Shown here: piece after piece, positions 6,938 to 15,452 of the stretch | Numbering within the stretch: position 1 is the stretch's first letter | Layout of the letters: every line of letters starts with the position of its first letter | Made by a program: the position numbers and the translations under genes | The notes under the pieces: generated by a model | Databases searched by the model: none | Seen by the model: only the letters and a program-made list of their open reading frames with translations | Told to the model about the DNA's origin: nothing | Source: an uncultured Phycisphaerales bacterium | Lineage (GTDB): Bacteria; Planctomycetota; Phycisphaerae; Tepidisphaerales; Tepidisphaeraceae | Length of the DNA: 35,950 nucleotides | Direction of reading: 5' to 3' | Assembly (NCBI GenBank): GCA_903871935.1 | Contig: CAIQIQ010000025.1 | Span: 1-35,950, forward strand

Positions 6938-9436
6938 ATGACTACCAAAGCAGGCAGGTGCGGCGTTTCGCCAGTGGAGTACAGCGGCATTCCTCTGGGC
7001 GGCATGGGCGCGGGCACGGTGGAGATCCGCGCGGATGGACATTTCCACGACTGGCAGATCATGAACAATCTGCCGCTGGGGAACGGACCGGCGACGGCGG
7101 AGATGGAGGATGAGGGGCTGTTCTTCGGGATCGTGGCGCACGATGGCAACCGGTCCAGGGAACTGATCCTCAACCGGCCGCGGTGGTTCGACCGCGATGC
7201 ATACGGATCGAGCGAGATATTCAAGTGGACGCTCGACTCGTACCACATGCCGTGGCTTGAGTACCCATCGGAAATTGCGTATGACGCGAAGTTTCCCTTC
7301 GCGGACATCGAGTTCGCGACGAAGAACTACCCCATCTCGGCGAAGCTGGAGGCGTTCGCACCGTTTGTTCCATTGGATGCGAAGAACTCCGGGCTGCCGG
7401 TGTTCTTTCTGACGTATGCGCTAACGAACAGGTCGCGCGTGAAGCAGCGCGTGTCGTTCTTCGGCGCCATCAAGAACGCGGTGGGTTACGACTATCCAAA
7501 GAATGAATCGGCCATCCGCTACGGCGAATCGGGCAAGGCGGCGTGGCTCGATTTTTCGCGAAAGAACATGCCGGAGCTGGCGCAGTCGGATGGCTCGATG
7601 ACGATGGGGATGTGGACGAAGAAGGGCGGCAAGTCATCGTTTGTCCTGCACGCTGCGCATCCGCGCGACATATACGACCCGCTCATGGAAATCGGGGTGC
7701 TGGAGAACCTGGATCGAAGCGGATTTGCCGGAGGTGTCGGCAATAACCTGGGCGCAGGCGAGCGCCTTGAGAAAGCCGTGAAGGGGTGTTCACGCGGCGC
7801 TTTGGCGCGGACGTTCACCATGGAGGCGGGGGAGACGGTCGAAGTCACGGTGGCGCTGGCATGGTTCTTTCCCAACGCGCTGCAGAAGGTCTGCCGCGAC
7901 TCGGACAAGCTCGAGGTGATGGGGCACCAGTATGCCAACTGGTTCGGGTCATCCCGGGAAGTGTTCGATTATGCCCGCGCCAACTTCGCCGATCTTCGCG
8001 GCCGGTCGCGGGAGTTCGTCGACGCATACTACGCGAGCACGGCAGACCGATGGCTTCTGGATGCGGCGGGGGCGCAGTTGACCACGCTGCCGAAGGGTGT
8101 GTGGTGGGACAAGGCCGGCAACTGGGCGGTGTGGGAGGGGCTGGGGTGCTGCGGATTGCAGACGCTGGATATCACGCTCTACGGATCATTCCCGATCGTG
8201 CAGTTCTTCCCTGAATTGCAGAAGAAGCAGATGGAGATCATAACGGCGACCGCGCAGGAGACAGGCCGGCCGGGGCATGGATTTGCACGGACGTTCAGCC
8301 CCTGTTGCCTGTGGCGCAATAACCGCATCGACAATGATGTTCAGTTCGTGATGCTGGTGTGGCGCGATGCGCTCTGGACCGGCGATGTGGAGTATGTGAA
8401 ACGCCAATGGCCGGCAGTCGAGATCTTCCTTAAGGATGTGGAGGCAACCGACAAGAACGGCGACGGGCTGCCTGATAACGCGGGCATCGACCAGAGCTAT
8501 GACCAGTTCCCGCTGTTCGGCACGAGTGCTTACGTGGGGTTTCAGTATGTCGCTGCGCTGCGCGGAGCCGCGTACCTGGCGCGAATGCAGGGGATGGAGC
8601 AGCGTGCGGCGGAGCTGGAGGCCAAGGCGGCGAAGGCGCTGGAGACGGCCGACAAGCAGCTCTGGAACGGCGAGTACTACAACTTGAGCTTCGATGCGGG
8701 CAAGGGCACGGGCAACGCAGGCTGCATGGCCGACCAGGTATGCGCGGACTGGTTCTGGCGGCAGAGCACGGGGGAAGGGCTGCTGGCTGATGGCAAGGCG
8801 AAGCGCGCGCTGGCGGCGGTCGCGAAATACTGCACTCGGCCCGAGCGGTTTCTGGCCAACTGCGACTGGCCGCGGGGCGGCGAGGTAAAGATACGCAGGC
8901 TGACGAGCGACCAGGCGCGATGTCCCTGGACGGGGGTTGAGTTCGCGGTGGCCGCGCACATGCTGCTGATGGGGTTAAAGCGCGAGGGCGTCAAGGTTAC
9001 GCGCGACGTCTGGGACCGCTATGAAGATGTCGGGATGCGGTTCAATCATCTTGAATGCGGCGACCATTACTATCGCGCGATGAGCTCGTGGGCGGTGTAC
9101 CTGTCGCTGCTTGGGTTTGCGTGGGATGCACCCAAGGGGCGGATAACGCTGGCAGTGCCGAAGAAGAAGGGCCGGTTTGTGTGGAATACGCCGGGTGCGT
9201 GGGGGTCGGTGAGTTTCCGCGGAAGCGCCAGGAACGTAGCGGAGATAGAAGTCGTCCGCGGGACGCTCGACCTTTCCGAACTGCGGTTGATGGGAATCGA
9301 AGAGGGGCGGCTGAAGGTGCGTTGCGGCGCACGGGAGATAAACTCGGTCGCGGCTACGACGGATGGAGCAACGGAGATCAAGCTTGGGCGCGGGCTGAAG
9401 CTTGCGGCCGGCAAGGGCGTGGTGGTTATGGCTTGA
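6938..9436 (+). CDS. GH116 beta-glucosidase / glucosylceramidase-like
   Basis: This 832-residue protein belongs to the family of bile-acid beta-glucosidase GBA2 and bacterial GH116 beta-glucosidases/xylosidases. The N-terminal domain starts with the signature GIPLGGMGAGTVEIRADG (17-34). The catalytic (alpha/alpha)6 domain has WEG with E400 at the position of the GBA2 nucleophile, followed by LDITLYGSFPIVQFFPEL. The acid/base segment DNAGIDQSYDQFPLFGTSAY has D518 and D522, matching the ADQTYDGW region of GBA2. The C-terminus is beta-rich. No signal peptide is visible, so it is probably cytoplasmic and acts on imported oligosaccharides. Only a weak Shine-Dalgarno (GAGG) precedes the start. It lies 85 bases after the DUF4091 gene and is probably co-transcribed. 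Confidence 0.9.
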   Translation: MTTKAGRCGVSPVEYSGIPLGGMGAGTVEIRADGHFHDWQIMNNLPLGNGPATAEMEDEGLFFGIVAHDGNRSRELILNRPRWFDRDAYGSSEIFKWTLDSYHMPWLEYPSEIAYDAKFPFADIEFATKNYPISAKLEAFAPFVPLDAKNSGLPVFFLTYALTNRSRVKQRVSFFGAIKNAVGYDYPKNESAIRYGESGKAAWLDFSRKNMPELAQSDGSMTMGMWTKKGGKSSFVLHAAHPRDIYDPLMEIGVLENLDRSGFAGGVGNNLGAGERLEKAVKGCSRGALARTFTMEAGETVEVTVALAWFFPNALQKVCRDSDKLEVMGHQYANWFGSSREVFDYARANFADLRGRSREFVDAYYASTADRWLLDAAGAQLTTLPKGVWWDKAGNWAVWEGLGCCGLQTLDITLYGSFPIVQFFPELQKKQMEIITATAQETGRPGHGFARTFSPCCLWRNNRIDNDVQFVMLVWRDALWTGDVEYVKRQWPAVEIFLKDVEATDKNGDGLPDNAGIDQSYDQFPLFGTSAYVGFQYVAALRGAAYLARMQGMEQRAAELEAKAAKALETADKQLWNGEYYNLSFDAGKGTGNAGCMADQVCADWFWRQSTGEGLLADGKAKRALAAVAKYCTRPERFLANCDWPRGGEVKIRRLTSDQARCPWTGVEFAVAAHMLLMGLKREGVKVTRDVWDRYEDVGMRFNHLECGDHYYRAMSSWAVYLSLLGFAWDAPKGRITLAVPKKKGRFVWNTPGAWGSVSFRGSARNVAEIEVVRGTLDLSELRLMGIEEGRLKVRCGAREINSVAATTDGATEIKLGRGLKLAAGKGVVVMA

Positions 9437-9518
9437 GTGGCGGGCGGCTGCGAGAGAGTGCTGCTGGCTGACAATACGATTGAGCTGACTGGAATTACCG
9501 CCATATCGGTTCTGACTA

Positions 9519-9977
9519 TTACCGTGACGGGGGGCGGTGGTGGTAGGGATGTGCCCGTGGCGCGAGCATCGGCCCATATGAGCGGCGGTACTCCCAAACA
9601 AGATAGATCTCCAGTACCAGAACCAGAATGCCGGGCCCGATCTCAGCCGGGGAGAGAAACAGGTGGAAGCCGATAATGTTGACGACCACCGGCGCGATCA
9701 GCACCAGCGCCAGCGGTACGAAGCGATTCACCAGCAGCAGCACTCCCACAACCAACTGCGTTCCGCTGATCAGCGAAAACATGTACCCGGTCTTCATCAG
9801 CGCCCCGGCAAACGCGGCCGCCCCTTCAGGCATCGTCGCCGGCTCCGGCAGGAAACGCAGAAAGCCGTTGAGGCCCGTCACGAGAAATACCAGCCCCATC
9901 AATACTCGGGCGGTGGCTGGAAGATATGCGTACCAGTTCACAGAGTTGGCGGTCTGCGGTTCAGAGTCAGCGTTCAC
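9519..9977 (-). CDS. DoxX-family membrane protein
   Basis: A small integral membrane protein (about 152 residues) with four predicted membrane segments. The first contains ARVLMGLVFLVTGLNGF, typical of DoxX/DoxD-like proteins, and the second and third hold GTQLVVGVLLLVNRFVPLAL and adjacent residues. DoxX-like proteins are membrane subunits or partners of thiol/quinone redox enzymes; the function of this branch is unknown. GTG at 9977 is chosen because GGAAGG lies 8 bases upstream; an in-frame GTG at 9986 lies on the Shine-Dalgarno itself. The gene is convergent with GH116 and lies downstream of korB, from which a strong hairpin separates it, so it probably has its own promoter. Confidence 0.78.
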   Translation of the reverse strand: MNADSEPQTANSVNWYAYLPATARVLMGLVFLVTGLNGFLRFLPEPATMPEGAAAFAGALMKTGYMFSLISGTQLVVGVLLLVNRFVPLALVLIAPVVVNIIGFHLFLSPAEIGPGILVLVLEIYLVWEYRRSYGPMLAPRAHPYHHRPPSR

Positions 9978-10069
9978 GAGGTCCACCTTCCATCATCAGA
10001 AGATCATTGGCCGGCCCAATGGCGGAGTCCAGTGAGACGCCGTGCCGCAGATGGACTTGACGGCAAACA

Positions 10070-10104
10070 GAAACGGGCGGGACCTGGTTGGCCTCGCCCG
10101 TTTC
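10070..10104 (-). terminator. rho-independent-type terminator after korB
   Basis: Perfect 10-base complementary arms GAAACGGGCG (10070-10079) and CGCCCGTTTC (10095-10104) enclose a 15-base loop. On the minus strand the hairpin starts 33 bases after the korB stop and is followed by a T-containing tail, fitting termination of the korA-korB transcript. Confidence 0.65.
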
Positions 10105-10137
10105 ACGGGTTGCGAGAATCGATATTGATCACAGGCG

Positions 10138-11166
10138 CTATGAGACGCGCCAGCTTTCGGTGCCGGTGAGGAGTTTCTGCAGGTCGCCGCGGCCACCTTT
10201 CTGAGTGATGGCTTGCTGCACCTGCTCGTGGACTTGGTCATCGTAGGTGGGCTGCTCGACATCGCGGAAGACGCCCATGGGTTCGGGGAAGCCGGGCTGG
10301 CCGAGTCGGCTGAGCATGAAGGCCAGGGTGGGGTCGGTGGCGTGCTCATCGTGGATGAGCAGGGAGTCGGCCGGGACATCCTTGAGGTTGACGACTTCGG
10401 GGGTCAGACCGCCGGGGCGGAGGCGGATGCCTTTGTCGCGGTTGGCGCCGAAGATCATGGGCTTGCCGTGCTCGAGCTGCAGGACGTTCTCGGCTTTGGT
10501 GAGCTTGTCGGTGGCGAACTGGTAGGCGCCCTCATTGAAAATCACGCAATTCTGATAGATCTCGACGAAAGCGGTGCCCTTGTGGCGGGCGGCACGCTCG
10601 ACGACGAACTCGAGGTGCTTGACATCGCCATCGATGCTGCGGGCGGCGAAAGTGGCTTCAGCGCCCAGGGCGACGCTGATCGGATGCATGGGGCGGTCAA
10701 GTACGCCCATGGGGCTGCTCTTGGTCTTCATTCCCTGCAGGCTGGTGGGGGAGTACTGCCCCTTGGTCAGGCCGTAGATGCGGTTGTTCAGCAGCAGGAC
10801 CTTCATGTTGAGGTTGCGGCGGATCAGGTGAATGAAATGGTTGCCACCGATGGCGAGGGCATCACCATCGCCGGTGACGACCCAGACATCGAGGTCGGGT
10901 CGGGCGATCTTCAGGCCGGAGGCGATGGTCGGGGCTCGGCCGTGGATGCTGTGGAAACCGTAGGTGTTCATGTAATAGGGGAACCGGCTGGAACAGCCGA
11001 TACCGGAAACGAACACCGTCTTGGAACGGTCGAGATTCAGTTTGGCCAGAACTTTCTTGACGACGGCGAAGGCTGCGTAGTCGCCGCAACCGGGGCACCA
11101 GCGAACTTCCTGGTCGCTGGCGTAATCGTTGGGCTTTGCTGCGGTTGGGGTCATTACTGCTTCCAT
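10138..11166 (-). CDS. korB: 2-oxoacid:ferredoxin oxidoreductase, beta subunit (KorB type)
   Basis: The beta subunit binds thiamine diphosphate and, with KorA, oxidatively decarboxylates 2-oxoglutarate (or another 2-oxoacid) to the acyl-CoA while reducing ferredoxin. SDQEVRWCPGCGDYA near the N-terminus, GIGCSSRFPYY, and the TPP motif GDGDALAIGGNHFIH followed by LLLNNRIYGLTKGQ are all characteristic; the cysteines would hold the 4Fe-4S cluster. Several in-frame ATGs crowd the start (11199, 11193, 11178, 11166, 11154). ATG 11166 is chosen because GGAG lies 6 bases upstream; the family usually begins only some ten residues before SDQEVRWCPGCGD. It follows korA in the same operon. Substrate (2-oxoglutarate rather than pyruvate) is inferred from the KorAB-like two-subunit form. 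Confidence 0.92.
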   Translation of the reverse strand: MEAVMTPTAAKPNDYASDQEVRWCPGCGDYAAFAVVKKVLAKLNLDRSKTVFVSGIGCSSRFPYYMNTYGFHSIHGRAPTIASGLKIARPDLDVWVVTGDGDALAIGGNHFIHLIRRNLNMKVLLLNNRIYGLTKGQYSPTSLQGMKTKSSPMGVLDRPMHPISVALGAEATFAARSIDGDVKHLEFVVERAARHKGTAFVEIYQNCVIFNEGAYQFATDKLTKAENVLQLEHGKPMIFGANRDKGIRLRPGGLTPEVVNLKDVPADSLLIHDEHATDPTLAFMLSRLGQPGFPEPMGVFRDVEQPTYDDQVHEQVQQAITQKGGRGDLQKLLTGTESWRVS

Positions 11167-11233
11167 TACTTTCTCCATAACTGCTGTTTGCATCTCCATG
11201 ATCGTTGAGTAGAGCCGGTGTGTTTGGACCGGA

Positions 11234-13171
11234 TCAACCGCCGGCGTCAGCGTCAGCGGTCGCCTGAGCGGGAACTGGGAAGGACGGGGCCGCGCCCATG
11301 GTGGCACGCACGGCATCCTCGATTTCCTGCACGGTAAATGGCTGGCCGCGAACTTTGCTGACCGACTTGGCATCGACCAGGAATCTGGCTCGCAGGAGCA
11401 TGCTGAGCTGGCCGAGGTTCATCTCGGGGACGAGCACATGAGTGAACGCCTTGAGCAGGGGGCCAATGCGTTCGCTGAGTGGGTTGACATAGCGAATGTG
11501 GCAGTGCGAGACGGCGACGCCCTGGGCTCGCAGAGCGAGGACGGCCTCTTTGATTGCGCCATAGGTGCTGCCCCAACCGACGATGAGCACATCGCCCTTT
11601 TCCGGGCCCGTCCAGAGGTAGCTGGCACCGACGGGCTTTACATTGGCGATCTTCTGCGCCCGCAGCTTAACCATCTTCTCGTGATTGACGGCGTCGTAGC
11701 TGACTTGGCCGGTGATATCCTGTTTTTCCAACCCGCCGATGCGGTGCTCGAGGCCTGGAGTTCCGGGTATGGCCCAGGGCCGAGCACCGTTTCCGTCGCG
11801 CAGGTAAGGTCGATAGGGCTTGCCGTCGGCAGTGGGATGCTCCACGACGATCCTGCCGAGGCGGCTTGCATCGGGAACCAGCCAGGGCTCGGAGCCGTTG
11901 GCCAGGTAGCCATCACTGAGGACCATTACGGGGGTCATGTACTTTACGGCGATGGTGGTGGCTTCGATGGCCGCCTCGAAGCAATCCGTGGAGGTGCAGG
12001 CGGCGATCACGGGGATGGGGCATTCGCCGTGGCGGCCGAGGATGGCCTGGAAGAGATCGGACTGCTCGGTTTTGGTTGGCAGGCCGGTGCTCGGGCCGCC
12101 GCGCTGGACGTTGACGATGACCACGGGGAGTTCGGTCATGACGGCGAGGCCGATGGCTTCGGATTTGAGGGCGACACCCGGGCCGCTGGTTGCGGTAGCG
12201 GAGATGGCGCCGCCGAAGGAAGCGCCGATGGCAGCGCCCATGGCGGCGATCTCATCTTCGGCCTGGAAGGTGATCACACCCATGTGCTTTTCGCCGGAGA
12301 GTTCATGGAGGATGTCGGTTGCGGGGGTGATGGGATAGCTGCAGTAGACGAGGTCTTGCCCGGCCATGCGGGCAGCAGTAATCAGGCCCAGAGCCATTGC
12401 TTCATTTCCGGTCATTTTGCGATAGGTGCCGGGGGCGAGTTTCGCGCGTGGCACCTGGTACTGCTCTTCGAAGAGTTCGCAGGTTTCGCCGTAGTGGTAG
12501 CCTGCCTTGAGGGTGAGAAGGTTGGCTTTGGCGACTGCCGGCTTCTTGGCGAACTTCTTGTTGATGTAGTCGATGGTGGCATCCATGGAGCGGCCATAGA
12601 GCCAGTAGACCAGACCCAGCGCGAACATGTTCTTGCAGCGGTCGGTGTCGCGCGGGTTCAGGCCGGCATCCTTGGTGGCGGCGGCGTTCATGGCGTCCAT
12701 CGGCACTTTTACCAGCCGATGGTTGCGCAGCGAGCCATCTTCCAGAGGATTGGATTCATAGCCGGCCTTGCGCAGGTCGTTGGCGGCGAAGGCATCTTCG
12801 TTGACGATGATAAGGCCGCCGCTCTTGACGGCGCGGAGATTGACCTTGAGGGCCGCGGCGTTCATGGCGATCAGGGCATCGATCGCATCGCCGGTGGTAT
12901 AGACCTCGGTGTTGGCGAGGTGGATCTGATAACCGCTGACGCCGGCGACGGTACCGGCCGGGGCGCGGATTTCCGATGGGTAGTCGGGAAACGTGGCAAG
13001 GTCGTTGCCGGCCAGGGCGGAGGTATCGGTAAACTGGGTTCCGGCCAACTGCATGCCGTCACCGGAGTCACCTGCAAAGCGGATGGTGACAGATGGCAAG
13101 ACGGTGATTTTCCTTGGATGTAAGGTTGACTGGTCGCCCTCGCATTTCAAAGCACCCGGCGTCGCCGCCAT
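11234..13171 (-). CDS. korA: 2-oxoacid:ferredoxin oxidoreductase, fused gamma-alpha subunit (KorA type)
   Basis: This 645-residue protein is the large subunit, with the gamma domain first (about 25-215; FAGDSGDGMQLAGTQF signature) and the alpha/pyrimidine-binding domain after it (from about 250; GNEAMALGLITAA, YCSYPITPATDILHELS, FQAEDEIAAMGAAIGASFGG, TSGPGVALKSEAIGLAV, NVQRGGPSTGLPTKTEQSD). The gamma-alpha fusion is the standard layout of KorA-type enzymes in aerobic and facultative bacteria. The start is firm: AGAGGAG lies 6 bases before ATG 13171. Together with KorB it catalyses CoA-dependent, ferredoxin-reducing decarboxylation, in an alternative to the NAD-linked dehydrogenase of the TCA cycle. 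The product may supply the ferredoxin used by the nitrite reductase at 2421, which is an inference. Confidence 0.94.
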   Translation of the reverse strand: MAATPGALKCEGDQSTLHPRKITVLPSVTIRFAGDSGDGMQLAGTQFTDTSALAGNDLATFPDYPSEIRAPAGTVAGVSGYQIHLANTEVYTTGDAIDALIAMNAAALKVNLRAVKSGGLIIVNEDAFAANDLRKAGYESNPLEDGSLRNHRLVKVPMDAMNAAATKDAGLNPRDTDRCKNMFALGLVYWLYGRSMDATIDYINKKFAKKPAVAKANLLTLKAGYHYGETCELFEEQYQVPRAKLAPGTYRKMTGNEAMALGLITAARMAGQDLVYCSYPITPATDILHELSGEKHMGVITFQAEDEIAAMGAAIGASFGGAISATATSGPGVALKSEAIGLAVMTELPVVIVNVQRGGPSTGLPTKTEQSDLFQAILGRHGECPIPVIAACTSTDCFEAAIEATTIAVKYMTPVMVLSDGYLANGSEPWLVPDASRLGRIVVEHPTADGKPYRPYLRDGNGARPWAIPGTPGLEHRIGGLEKQDITGQVSYDAVNHEKMVKLRAQKIANVKPVGASYLWTGPEKGDVLIVGWGSTYGAIKEAVLALRAQGVAVSHCHIRYVNPLSERIGPLLKAFTHVLVPEMNLGQLSMLLRARFLVDAKSVSKVRGQPFTVQEIEDAVRATMGAAPSFPVPAQATADADAGG

Positions 13172-13464
13172 ATCGAACTCCTCTCAAGAAATAACGCGCC
13201 TCAACCGCCTCAGGGTGTCCTCCCTGAGTGTTGAAACTGGATGCGCAATAAATACTGCAAAAACTTCAGAAGCACCAATGGTCATCGGCGGTTTTTCGCC
13301 AGATGGCGTCAAGACCCGAACCACACACTCCTGCAGGCGAATTAAGCACCTGTCGCATGCGAGATGTATATAGCTCATTGAATACTATAACGAATGCTAA
13401 CGGGCTGTGTTCATATAGGGAAGGCGAATGCTGCTATAAATGTTTTAGTAGTTGGCATTAACAT

Positions 13465-13480
13465 CGTGAAGTAATTCACG
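13465..13480. promoter_or_regulatory. Rex-type operator candidate 1
   Basis: The palindrome is CGTGAA-GTAA-TTCACG, perfect over 6+6 bases. The core GTGAA-N4-TTCAC equals the core of the Rex operator (TGTGAA-N4-TTCACA), bound by the NADH/NAD+-sensing repressor. The outermost bases differ from the consensus (C/G instead of T/A). No rex gene is in the window. Confidence 0.5.
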
Positions 13481-13544
13481 TTTGATATTCTTAAGAATGG
13501 GAATGTCCTCACGAGATGGCATCCGATCAAAACCCGGAAAGATC

Positions 13545-13558
13545 GTGAAACTATTCAC
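13545..13558. promoter_or_regulatory. Rex-type operator candidate 2, overlapping a -35 element
   Basis: GTGAA-ACTA-TTCAC is a second copy of the same palindrome core, 79 bases centre-to-centre from the first. Its right half overlaps the TTCACT that could serve as -35 for the TATACT at 13579-13584, so a bound repressor would block that promoter. Confidence 0.5.
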
Positions 13559-13648
13559 TTATAGGACTTGGCAGGTGCTATACTGATTGATGCAACTTCT
13601 TCTGGGCACTGGAAATCCAGAGGATTTGCGCCTAACTCTGTGATACCG

Positions 13649-14542
13649 ATGAATACACATGGAATGAGGCTCGCTGTGAGGGGCGCTGCGTTGGGGAGCG
13701 ATCTGCGAAATCTCGCGCCCTTTGCCCAGCGTTGCGGGTTTAATGGTCTGCAACTTGAACTGAAGCTCGGCGATCTGGATCTGGGGGAGTTGTCAGCGAC
13801 CGGTCAGCGGGAAGTGAAGAACACGATCGCGCGTCATGAGCTTGAGCTCGCTTCGGTGCGAGTGGCATTGCCGCATGCCGGGCTGGCCGAGGGGGATGCG
13901 GGGCAGATGCTCTGGTTGGTGGAGCGAGCGATGAAGGCGGTGATGGGTGTGGGCGCGAGGATGATCTGTCTCGATGTCGGCCGGCTGCCCTCGGTGAAGC
14001 CGGAGAATAAGCCCAAGCCGGTCACGTCGGAGCAGGCGGGGGTGATCCTGATCCCGGAGCCGAAGAACATCGCTGAGGTGGAAGATGAGCCGGTGGATGC
14101 CAGAGAGATCGCGCGATGGGAGGTGGTGGATTCGGCGTTGCGCGAGACCGGAGCGATGACGGATCGGTATAGCATGATGATCGCCTTGAGCAGCGAACTG
14201 TCCAGTTTCGCTTCGCTGGGGCGCGCGATCGCGCAGGCGGCGTGTCCGTGGTTTGGCGTCGATTTGGACCCGGTGAGCGTGCTGCGCGACCGCTGGGACC
14301 TGGAGCATGTGCTGGATGCGGTTGGCGGGCTGCTTCGGCATGTGCGGGGGCGGGATGCGGTCAAAGGAACGGATCGACGGACGCAGCCGGCGGCGATGGG
14401 CAAAGGCAGCACCAACTGGAAAGAGATGCTGGCGCTGTTGTCACAGGGTGGCTACGGCGGTTGGATCACGGTGGATACGATGGATCTGCAGGGCCGGGCG
14501 GCAGAGGCGGTGCGGGCGCGGAAGCTGTTGGTGGGGGAGTAG
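13649..14542 (+). CDS. sugar phosphate isomerase/epimerase-like TIM-barrel protein
   Basis: This 297-residue protein resembles the xylose isomerase-like TIM-barrel superfamily (AP endonuclease 2 family; isomerases, epimerases and related enzymes acting on sugars and inositols). The FAQRCGFNGLQLELKLGDLD start, the HELELASVRVALPH strand, a central long insertion rich in proline and lysine (about 123-160), FGVDLDPVSV, and the terminal GGYGGWITVDTM strand all fit the barrel pattern. Several canonical metal ligands are not obvious, for example the last barrel strand ends in D-T-M rather than E. The start is uncertain: ATG 13649 and ATG 13664 are in frame and neither has a good Shine-Dalgarno. It is divergent from korA and shares the Rex-like control region. 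The reaction is unknown. Confidence 0.65.
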   Translation: MNTHGMRLAVRGAALGSDLRNLAPFAQRCGFNGLQLELKLGDLDLGELSATGQREVKNTIARHELELASVRVALPHAGLAEGDAGQMLWLVERAMKAVMGVGARMICLDVGRLPSVKPENKPKPVTSEQAGVILIPEPKNIAEVEDEPVDAREIARWEVVDSALRETGAMTDRYSMMIALSSELSSFASLGRAIAQAACPWFGVDLDPVSVLRDRWDLEHVLDAVGGLLRHVRGRDAVKGTDRRTQPAAMGKGSTNWKEMLALLSQGGYGGWITVDTMDLQGRAAEAVRARKLLVGE

Positions 14543-14596
14543 AGACGGACAGCGGCATGAAGGTGGGACCACGATCACTTGATAAGGTGCGCTGAC

Positions 14597-14612
14597 GAGC
14601 CGATCGCGGCTC
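14597..14612. terminator. hairpin between convergent TIM-barrel gene and elbB
   Basis: GAGCCG-ATCG-CGGCTC forms a perfect 6-base stem with a 4-base loop in the 110-base gap between two convergent genes. There is no T tract, so this is a possible bidirectional terminator only. Confidence 0.35.
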
Positions 14613-14652
14613 ATTGCGCGGTCAGGCGTGTTTGGCGGCTCGTAAGCACACC

Positions 14653-15315
14653 CTACGCGAGCTTGAGGACTTCTTCCACGAGTTTCTGCGCGCCCTGGAA
14701 GACTTCCCATGGGCCGTTGGCGGTCATGTAGCAGGGGGTGGTGACGATCTTGTTCGCGGCGTCGATACAGACGTCGGTAGGCGAGGCGTTGTGGTGTTTG
14801 GCGCCCATGGCTTCCAGGGTGTTGGCAGTGCCGGGATCCGTGCCGATGGTGATGAGTGGGTGAAGGCCTTTGGGGCCGAAGACGGCGGCGGCCAGGGCCG
14901 GGGCAATGCACGCCAGCCCGATGGGTTTCTTAGCCGCGTGCATGGCCAGCAGCAGGCGGGCGACGCCGGTTTCCACTTTGCAGGCAGCGCCTTCGGAGGC
15001 GAAACTCGAGAGGTTCTTGGCCGCTCCAAAGCCGCCAGGGAAGATCAGGGCATCAAGGTCGTCCACCTTGACGGATGCGATATCACGGATCTTGCCACGG
15101 GCGATGCGGGCGGATTCGACCAGGACATTGCGGGGCTGGGCATCTTCGCTGCGCAGATGGTGATTCACTACACCGCGCTGGGGGATGTCCGGAGCCATGC
15201 AGATGGTTTGTGCGCCCTGCTTGTCCAGGGCGATGAGGATGCTTACCGCCTCCTGAATCTCGCTGCCATCGTAGACACCGCAACCGCTCAATACGACGCC
15301 GACGCGTTTGGACAT
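14653..15315 (-). CDS. elbB: ElbB-type DJ-1/PfpI family protein (glyoxalase-like)
   Basis: This 220-residue protein matches ElbB (YhbL), a DJ-1/PfpI-superfamily protein with reported glyoxalase activity and a genetic link to isoprenoid synthesis. SGCGVYDGSEIQEA at 10-23 is the family's signature, IFPGGFGAAKNL lies at 91-102, and the nucleophile elbow GLACIAPALAA puts the cysteine at 136. The closing YMTANGPWEVFQGAQKLVEEVL is also typical. Length is normal. AAGGAGG precedes ATG 15315 by a few bases, so the start is firm. It runs opposite to both neighbours and is likely monocistronic. Confidence 0.92.
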   Translation of the reverse strand: MSKRVGVVLSGCGVYDGSEIQEAVSILIALDKQGAQTICMAPDIPQRGVVNHHLRSEDAQPRNVLVESARIARGKIRDIASVKVDDLDALIFPGGFGAAKNLSSFASEGAACKVETGVARLLLAMHAAKKPIGLACIAPALAAAVFGPKGLHPLITIGTDPGTANTLEAMGAKHHNASPTDVCIDAANKIVTTPCYMTANGPWEVFQGAQKLVEEVLKLA

Positions 15316-15452
15316 TGGGCCTCCTTCGCTAAGGCGATTATACCGCCGTGGGTCTCAAGGCAAGCCAATGTCTCGCATGATTTCCTGATCGTGCTATACT
15401 CCGCCGCCGGTTAGTTGGCAGCGTGTTCCGGAGACGGGGCCTAGAGACGACG

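Larger units (their letters stand above)
13172..13648. promoter_or_regulatory. divergent control region between korA and the TIM-barrel gene
   Basis: This 477-base gene-free region is clearly AT-richer than the surrounding genes from about 13370 on. It holds CATATAGG at 13412-13419, two GTGAA-N4-TTCAC palindromes (listed separately) and a sigma70-like TATACT at 13579-13584 facing the plus-strand gene with TTCACT 19 bases further upstream. The minus-strand side carries several TATA-rich segments (around 13370-13390) that could drive korA. I see no open reading frame with gene-like features in it. Confidence 0.5.

Noticed and set aside
11438..13123. 561-codon plus-strand frame opposite korA
   Set aside because: G/A/D-rich shadow of a strongly conserved gene.
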